Source: Hyphomicrobiales bacterium (GTDB taxonomy: Bacteria; Pseudomonadota; Alphaproteobacteria; Rhizobiales; Beijerinckiaceae). Taken from it: a stretch of DNA of 9,974 bases. The notes beneath the pieces were generated by a model, which was given only the letters and a program-made list of their open reading frames with translations, did no database searches and was not told the origin of the DNA. The stretch is taken from assembly GCA_900299065.1 (NCBI GenBank), contig OMIJ01000082.1:1-9974 (forward strand), written 5' to 3'. The stretch's first letter is position 1, and every line of letters begins with the position of its first letter. Shown here piece after piece: positions 5,860-9,974 of the stretch. Both the position numbers and the translations under genes were made by a program.

Positions 5860-6993
5860 TTGCAAATGAAAAAGATTGCTCCCTGCCTCCTGGCACTCCC
5901 GTTTATTTTGTTTGCTGGCGCATGCGCCCTGGCGCAAACCAAGCCCCAGTCCTTTCCGGACAAACCGCTAACTCTCATTGTGCCCAATGCGCTCGACAGT
6001 GCGGCAGATGATATTGCCCGACTGGTTGGAGAACGTTTGGGCACTGTGCTTGGACAGACCATTCAGTTCGACAATATTGCTGGGGCCAATGGTACATTGG
6101 GCGCAGCCCGTGCCGCCAAAGCCAGCGCTGATGGCTATAGTCTGCTGATGGGTTCGATGAACACGCATAGTGGCGCGTCAACGCTTTATCCCAATCTGCC
6201 CTATGATCCGGTGAAGGATTTTGATGCTGTCGGGCTCATCGCTATCTCTCCGTTTGTTGTCATTGCCAATCGCGGCAATCAAGCGAAAGATTTTCGTGCG
6301 CTGAGCGCTGCTCTCAAATCGGGTGGCGACAAAATTGCCCTGGCGCATGCCGGTATTGGCACGAGCTCTTATATGGCAGGTCTCTATCTGAGCTCACTCA
6401 TTGGCGCGCAACCACGGCTTGCGGCTTATAATGGCTCGGGTCCGGCGATGAATGATCTGGTGGCTGGCGAAATTGATCTGATCAGCGATCAACTCACCAA
6501 TGTGATAGCACAGATTAGCGCTGGCGCGGCGCGCGCTTATGGCATTGGCACGCCACGGCGCCTAGCCATTCTCCCCGATGTTCCAACCCTGCAAGATCAG
6601 GGGCTCAAAGGCTTTACAGCGAGTGGCTGGTATGGACTCTTTGTTCCCCATGGGGCGCCCAAGGATGTGATTACCAAACTCAATGCCGCTTTGGGCAAGG
6701 TGCTCGATCAAGCCCAGATTCGGGATGAGCTGAATGAAATGGGCGCATTGGTGCCCGATAAAGCCAATCGCACGCCTGCTGCTTTACAAAAATATGTTGC
6801 CAGCGAATTGGCGCGCTGGACGCCAATTCTCAAAGCCACAGGTGTCACAGCCCCGCAAGCTGCACCTCAACCAATCAGCACGCCAGCTTTGCCTGCAAAT
6901 ACTGCAGCACCAACCCCGCCAGCCAATGTTCCGCATGTGATACCGGGTGAGGCTATACCTGCACCTTCCACTCCGGCAGCAAACGGCAAATGA
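5860..6993 (+). CDS. Tripartite tricarboxylate (Bug/TctC) family substrate-binding protein
   Basis: The 377-residue protein is a periplasmic binding protein of the Bug (TctC) family. It opens with a clear Sec signal peptide (MKKIAPCLLALPFILFAGAC), with likely cleavage after ALA at about residue 25. The mature part begins with FPDKPLTLIVPN (32-43), equivalent to the family's YPxKPIxLIVPF. It continues with GQTIQFDNIAGANGTLGAARAAKASADGYSLLMGS (65-99), the LAHAGIGTSSYMAG segment (161-174), LPDVPTLQDQGLKGFTASGWYGLFVPHGAPKDVI (238-271) and the usual C-terminal helices. The ligand loop is atypical: PNALDSAADD replaces the common PxPPGGxxD. Residues from about 331 on form a Pro/Ala/Thr-rich tail that normal members, near 320 residues, lack. 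No tctA or tctB membrane gene is adjacent, so it is an orphan; the ligand, perhaps a carboxylate, cannot be named. Confidence 0.92.
   Translation: MQMKKIAPCLLALPFILFAGACALAQTKPQSFPDKPLTLIVPNALDSAADDIARLVGERLGTVLGQTIQFDNIAGANGTLGAARAAKASADGYSLLMGSMNTHSGASTLYPNLPYDPVKDFDAVGLIAISPFVVIANRGNQAKDFRALSAALKSGGDKIALAHAGIGTSSYMAGLYLSSLIGAQPRLAAYNGSGPAMNDLVAGEIDLISDQLTNVIAQISAGAARAYGIGTPRRLAILPDVPTLQDQGLKGFTASGWYGLFVPHGAPKDVITKLNAALGKVLDQAQIRDELNEMGALVPDKANRTPAALQKYVASELARWTPILKATGVTAPQAAPQPISTPALPANTAAPTPPANVPHVIPGEAIPAPSTPAANGK
6850..6990 (+). other. Pro/Ala-rich C-terminal tail of the Bug protein (coding)
   Basis: These 47 codons (residues 331-377) encode a low-complexity extension in which Ala, Pro and Thr dominate. 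It includes APQAAPQPIS, ANTAAPTPPANVP and PAPSTPAANGK, with almost no charged or aromatic residues. It follows the last recognisable helix of the binding fold (ELARWTPILKATGV). It looks like a disordered linker or a periplasmic peptidoglycan-contact tail. It is encoded in the same uninterrupted frame, so it is not a visible frameshift artefact. Confidence 0.8.
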
Positions 6994-7011
6994 TCGGCAA
7001 ACTGCCGCGCG

Positions 7012-8013
7012 TCACAAATCCATTGTGCTAGGCGCGAATAATTCCTCGAGCCCGACACGACGATCTGTCAGTCCTTGTTCATGAACATATTGCGAGATTG
7101 TCTCCAGCACAGTGCGGGGACCTTTCACGCCATAGCTCATCAAATCCTGATTCAGCCAATGTCTGGCATTGGCATCCAAGACACCCGCTTCAAGATAGGG
7201 CTTGAGCGCCATCATGCCATCTGCACGTGTTTTGGCTTTGGCAGCCTGGAACATTGTGTAGAGATTGAGCGCAAGCCAGGGATATTTCTCGTGCAGATCA
7301 CGCCGGATCACCACTGTATGATTGATGGGATATAGTCCGGTCTTGGTGAAATAGCGATGTTTCTCTGCCGCAATATCAGGGAACATAGGCTGAATAACGG
7401 GATGTTGCGACAGATCAATACTGCTGCGATCGACCAGATTTTTAGCCACCAGATAATGCAGCGCTGAATCAATCTCACCCTTGACCAGCATTTCTCCAAT
7501 GTTTGTGGAAGGAGGAATGTAATTGAGCTTCACACCCTTGGGGGGCTGAAAACCTGTCGAGCCGCCATGGCTCTTATCGGGATTACGCTCCATGAACCAT
7601 TCCATATCCTGTGCGCGCACACCAAATTCATGCTCCAGCGCGCCACGGGTCCAGATGGCGGCGGTCTGTTGATATTCGGGAATAGCGACGCGCTTGCCCT
7701 TGAGATCTGAGGGCTTGGTAATGCCGCGATCGGTGCGGATCATGATTCCGGTGTGGAAAAAATGACGCGAGGTGAAGACCGGAATGGCGACCCAATTGGT
7801 CTTGCCTTTAGCTGTGGCAATAAACAGCGAGGACAGGGACATTTCGGAAATATCGAAATCGGCAAATTTCAGCTGCCGCCAGAACATTTCGGAGGGATGC
7901 ACGCAAGTGGGATAAAGCTTGAGGCCCTCTGCTTCGACTTCCCCGCGGTGGATGGCCTGAGTGTTTTCGTTGTCAGACAGAGCAATGCTCAATTCGAGTT
8001 TCTGTGCGCCCAT
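7012..8013 (-). CDS. 4,5-dihydroxyphthalate decarboxylase-like protein
   Basis: The 333-residue product starts directly with a strand (KLELSIALSDNENTQAIHRG) and has no signal peptide. It nevertheless has the two-domain periplasmic-binding-protein-like fold, which is the hallmark of the 4,5-dihydroxyphthalate decarboxylase (Pht5) family. Supporting segments are FADFDISEMSLSSLFIATAKG (50-70), AIPVFTSRHFFHTGIMIRTD (76-95), PSDLKGKRVAIPEYQQTAAIWTRG (101-124), GEMLVKGEIDSALHY (173-187), PDIAAEKHRYFTKTGLYPINH (212-232) and a YPWLALNLYTMFQAAK helix (244-259). Pht5 removes one carboxylate from dihydroxyphthalate, but many homologues are uncharacterised and substrate is unproven here. The gene is convergent with the Bug gene, 18 bases apart. 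A G-rich Shine-Dalgarno (GGGGGGAAG on the minus strand) precedes the ATG. A solute-binding role is less likely without export. Confidence 0.85.
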   Translation of the reverse strand: MGAQKLELSIALSDNENTQAIHRGEVEAEGLKLYPTCVHPSEMFWRQLKFADFDISEMSLSSLFIATAKGKTNWVAIPVFTSRHFFHTGIMIRTDRGITKPSDLKGKRVAIPEYQQTAAIWTRGALEHEFGVRAQDMEWFMERNPDKSHGGSTGFQPPKGVKLNYIPPSTNIGEMLVKGEIDSALHYLVAKNLVDRSSIDLSQHPVIQPMFPDIAAEKHRYFTKTGLYPINHTVVIRRDLHEKYPWLALNLYTMFQAAKAKTRADGMMALKPYLEAGVLDANARHWLNQDLMSYGVKGPRTVLETISQYVHEQGLTDRRVGLEELFAPSTMDL

Positions 8014-8226
8014 AATCTTCCCCCCAATTGGTCGGATCCGATGATCTCTGCTTGGTTTAGCTGAACGCGAAGCCGGGCTTTGTCAACCGGCTACGCCCTT
8101 GTCCATGGCCGGCCGGGTGTTTCGACCCCAAAACCGCCCAGATTTTTGTTTGGCATATTGACTTGCGCGCCTTGGACAGGGAAACCTCCGGCCAGTTTCA
8201 GTTCAGACCCGTGGAGAGAGCCGATC
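8014..8226. other. Divergent intergenic region between decarboxylase-like gene and dapD
   Basis: This 213-base gap should hold promoters for both flanking genes. For the minus-strand gene a perfect TTGACA (plus-strand TGTCAA at 8081-8086) is visible, but the -10 about 17 to 19 bases on is weak (CAGCTAAA). For dapD, TTGACT at 8158-8163 lacks a good -10. An open frame in phase with dapD reaches back to 8080, but its translation has no recognisable family features. I see no small gene, RNA gene or riboswitch here. A GGCCGGCC palindrome at 8107-8114 is probably incidental. Confidence 0.5.
8058..8086 (-). promoter_or_regulatory. Possible promoter of the decarboxylase-like gene
   Basis: On the minus strand TTGACA (8086-8081) is an exact -35 match. 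A 17-base spacer leads to CAGCTA (8063-8058), a poor -10. The position, about 50 bases before the start codon, is reasonable. The call rests mainly on the -35. Confidence 0.3.
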
Positions 8227-9084
8227 ATGTCGCACGCCCAACTTGAAAAAATCATCAATGAGGCCTTTACCAATGCCGCCAATGTGACTTCGGCCACCAA
8301 GGGTGAAATCCGCGATGCCGTTAATGAGGCTTTGGCCCTTTTGGACACGGGCAAGGCTCGTGTAGCGGAAAAAACATCGGATGTGCCCGGCCCGCAAAGC
8401 TGGAGTGTGCATCAATGGCTGAAAAAGGCCGTGCTGCTCTCCTTCCGCCTCAATGATATGTCGATGATCTCGGGCGGCCCTGGGGGCGGCTCTTGGTGGG
8501 ACAAGGTCCCGTCGAAATTCGAAGGTTGGGGCACAAGCGAGCATGCCGCCGCTGGCTTTCGCTCCGTACCCAATTGCATTGTGCGCCGCTCGGCCTATAT
8601 CGCGCCCGGCGTGGTTCTGATGCCCTCTTTCGTTAATCTGGGCGCTTATGTTGATAGTGGCACAATGGTCGATACATGGGCCACAGTGGGCTCATGTGCG
8701 CAGATTGGCAAGAATGTGCATTTGTCAGGTGGCGTTGGCATTGGTGGCGTGCTGGAGCCTTTGCAGGCGGGACCAACCATCATTGAAGATCATTGCTTCA
8801 TAGGCGCGCGCTCGGAAGTTGTCGAAGGTGTGGTGGTCGGTCAGGGCTCTGTACTGTCGATGGGCGTCTTCATTGGCTCTTCAACCAAAATTGTGGATCG
8901 CGAGAGCGGCAAGATTCATATGGGTTATGTGCCGCCCTATTCGGTGGTTGTCCCCGGCTCCTTGCCCGGCAAGCCCTTGCCCGATGGCACGCCCGGCCCT
9001 TCACTTTATTGCGCTGTGATTGTCAAAACAGTGGATGCGCAAACACGCTCCAAGACTGGTATTAATGAATTGCTGAGGGATTGA
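8227..9084 (+). CDS. dapD: 2,3,4,5-tetrahydropyridine-2,6-dicarboxylate N-succinyltransferase
   Basis: DapD transfers succinyl from succinyl-CoA to tetrahydrodipicolinate in the succinylase route to meso-diaminopimelate and lysine; it acts in the cytoplasm as a trimer. The 285-residue length is normal. An N-terminal helical domain (MSHAQLEKIINEAFTNAANV) is followed by WSVHQWLKKAVLLSFRLNDM (59-78), VPSKFEGWG (94-102) and FRSVPNCIVRRSAYIAPGVV (111-130). Hexapeptide repeats of a left-handed beta-helix come next, including NLGAYVDSGTMVDTWATVGS (137-156) with the probable active-site Asp143, and HLSGGVGIGGVLEPLQAGP (165-183). The C-terminal part has SMGVFIGSSTKIVDR and PSLYCAVIVKTVDAQTRSKT. The ATG at 8227 is chosen because GGAGAG at 8213-8218 precedes it and homologues begin there; the upstream in-frame extension is not conserved-looking. 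It heads a dapD-DUF805-dapE operon. Confidence 0.97.
   Translation: MSHAQLEKIINEAFTNAANVTSATKGEIRDAVNEALALLDTGKARVAEKTSDVPGPQSWSVHQWLKKAVLLSFRLNDMSMISGGPGGGSWWDKVPSKFEGWGTSEHAAAGFRSVPNCIVRRSAYIAPGVVLMPSFVNLGAYVDSGTMVDTWATVGSCAQIGKNVHLSGGVGIGGVLEPLQAGPTIIEDHCFIGARSEVVEGVVVGQGSVLSMGVFIGSSTKIVDRESGKIHMGYVPPYSVVVPGSLPGKPLPDGTPGPSLYCAVIVKTVDAQTRSKTGINELLRD
9075..9080 (+). promoter_or_regulatory. Shine-Dalgarno site of the DUF805 gene, inside dapD
   Basis: GAGGGA lies within the last codons of dapD, with the core GAGG ending 5 bases before the ATG at 9084. It directly abuts the alternative TTG at 9081, which therefore cannot be the start. Confidence 0.65.
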
Positions 9085-9572
9085 TGGATCAGCCCTCAAC
9101 ACGCGCTTATCTGGCTTTTCTCTTTCGCTCCGAATCCGGGCGCATTGCGCGCAAGGATTGGTGGCTGGGGACAGGCCTGTTGGCAGCCATTCTGGTGATC
9201 TTTGAACTGGGCTGGCTGCAGCTCGCGCCCTATGCCAATCGCGGACTTGATGACAGAGCGCTGATCGATCCAGGCGTGCTGGCCGTTTATTGTTATGCGC
9301 TGGTATTTGCGCTGGCATTTTTATTGTGCGGTATTAGTTTCTTCCTGCTGTCGATCAAGCGTTTACGCGATCTTGGTCAGCCGACTGCTCTGGCAGGACT
9401 TGTGCCCTTTGCAATTTTTATCGCGAGTGCCCTGCATTGGCTGCAACCGCGTGTCAATGAAGTGATGGGGCGCGGCTGGGTCTGGGGCATGGATGCTCTT
9501 TTGTTGATGGTCCTAATATGGACCTGTTACGAATTGGGCCTCAAGCCAGCTCACTCATCATCGCAATCCTGA
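9084..9572 (+). CDS. DUF805 domain membrane protein
   Basis: This 162-residue protein fits the DUF805 family of small inner-membrane proteins of unknown function. It has the family's amphipathic opening FLFRSESGRIARKDWWLG (12-29), then a hydrophobic segment at about 30-48. A second one at about 65-90 leads into the hallmark IKRLRDLGQP (91-100), equivalent to the common xKRLHDxGrS motif. Two more hydrophobic segments lie near 103-120 and 133-152. The predicted topology is four membrane segments with a cytoplasmic basic loop. Its ATG overlaps the dapD TGA by one base (TGATG), so translation is coupled. dapE starts 18 bases after its stop. The position inside a lysine/cell-wall precursor operon suggests, but does not prove, an envelope-related role. 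Confidence 0.85.
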   Translation: MDQPSTRAYLAFLFRSESGRIARKDWWLGTGLLAAILVIFELGWLQLAPYANRGLDDRALIDPGVLAVYCYALVFALAFLLCGISFFLLSIKRLRDLGQPTALAGLVPFAIFIASALHWLQPRVNEVMGRGWVWGMDALLLMVLIWTCYELGLKPAHSSSQS

Positions 9573-9590
9573 AGACGAGGATTTTTCCGC

Positions 9591-9974
9591 ATGACCAGTC
9601 CGGATGCCCTCTCGATCGCACAGCAGCTGATCCGCTTCCCCTCTGTCACGCCATATGATGGCGGCACTTTGGGGCATATAGAGCGAATGCTGAAACAGGC
9701 GGGCTTTAGCACGCAGAGCTTGCGCTTTAGCCAGGCAGGAACGCCAGATATTGATAATCTTTATGCTCGCATTGGCACGGGCGCGCCTTATCTGCTCTTT
9801 GCAGGCCATACGGATGTGGTGCCGGTGGGGGATGCGAGCAAATGGCGCTTTGATCCTTTCTCAGCTGAAATTGCTGATGACATGCTGTGGGGACGCGGGG
9901 CCTGCGATATGAAGGGCGGGCTTGCCTGCGCCCTTGCGGCCGGCGCCGGGCGGGTCGATGCCGTGCGTATCGCC
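9591..9974 (+). CDS. dapE: Succinyl-diaminopimelate desuccinylase, N-terminal part
   Basis: The first 128 codons of dapE are present; the window ends inside the gene. DapE is a dinuclear zinc M20-family hydrolase that removes succinate from N-succinyl-LL-diaminopimelate. Visible hallmarks are IRFPSVTPYDGG (14-25), GTPDIDNLYARIG (50-62), FAGHTDVVPVGD (70-81) with metal ligand His73 and the supporting Asp75, WRFDPFSAEI (85-94) and the bridging-metal motif GRGACDMKGG (101-110) with Asp106. These positions are offset by about six from H. influenzae DapE (His67, Asp69, Asp100). The remaining zinc ligands and the dimerisation domain lie beyond the edge. GAGGA at 9577-9581 is an acceptable ribosome binding site 9 bases before the ATG. 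It is the third gene of the dapD operon. Confidence 0.96.
   Translation, partial: MTSPDALSIAQQLIRFPSVTPYDGGTLGHIERMLKQAGFSTQSLRFSQAGTPDIDNLYARIGTGAPYLLFAGHTDVVPVGDASKWRFDPFSAEIADDMLWGRGACDMKGGLACALAAGAGRVDAVRIA

Noticed and set aside
5877..5928. Possible lipoprotein signal in the Bug protein (AGAC)
   Set aside because: The -3 position is Ala rather than Leu, and a standard ALA-Q signal peptidase I site follows closely, so ordinary secretion is more likely.
6995..7007. CGGCA-AAC-TGCCG hairpin between the convergent genes
   Set aside because: The stem is only 5 pairs with a 3-base loop and has no T-run on either side, so it is too weak to call a terminator.
7753..8064. Plus-strand open frame opposite the decarboxylase-like gene
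   Set aside because: It is antisense to a well-supported gene and its translation shows no recognisable family pattern.
8158..8163. TTGACT as the -35 of a dapD promoter
   Set aside because: No acceptable -10 hexamer appears 16 to 18 bases downstream (GAAACC region).
8080..8226. N-terminal extension of dapD by 49 codons
   Set aside because: It starts at a weak TTG-like codon without a ribosome binding site, reads as unrelated sequence, and DapD proteins begin at the MSHAQLEKII-type helix.

Overview
The window reads as ordinary chromosomal DNA from an alphaproteobacterium, most likely of the Hyphomicrobiales (Rhizobiales) type. The reasons are the order of a DUF465/YdcH-type small protein, purE and purK at the left end, the dapD - DUF805 - dapE order at the right end, the codon use, and several TTG starts. 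GC content looks moderate by eye (low to mid 50s percent; not computed). Nothing indicates phage, plasmid, insertion sequence, CRISPR, tRNA or rRNA content. The order-level assignment is an inference from gene order and protein style.

Left end (1-1803): the tail of a DUF465-family protein, then purE and purK. PurK and PurE act in sequence in de novo purine synthesis (AIR to N5-CAIR to CAIR). Middle left (1804-5019): a compact marR - emrA - emrB operon with a 1-base and a 4-base overlap, encoding a MarR repressor, a periplasmic adaptor and a 14-TM DHA2 drug exporter. Its promoter sits almost on top of the marR start codon, so the transcript is probably leaderless or nearly so.

Middle (5020-8013): a dienelactone-hydrolase family enzyme closed by a strong hairpin terminator, an orphan tripartite-tricarboxylate (Bug/TctC) periplasmic binding protein with an unusual Pro/Ala-rich C-terminal tail, and, convergent to it, a cytoplasmic protein of the 4,5-dihydroxyphthalate decarboxylase family. 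Together with the MarR/EmrAB genes these resemble a loose set for handling aromatic or organic acids, but no complete pathway is visible and the link is speculative.

Right end (8014-9974): a 213-base divergent intergenic region, then dapD, a DUF805 membrane protein translationally coupled to it, and the 5' part of dapE, cut by the window edge. DapD and DapE belong to the succinylase branch of lysine/meso-diaminopimelate synthesis. I did not find a clearly new multi-gene system. The most unusual items are the tailed orphan Bug protein, its convergent decarboxylase-like neighbour, the DUF805 gene embedded between two dap genes, and the apparent leaderless marR mRNA.
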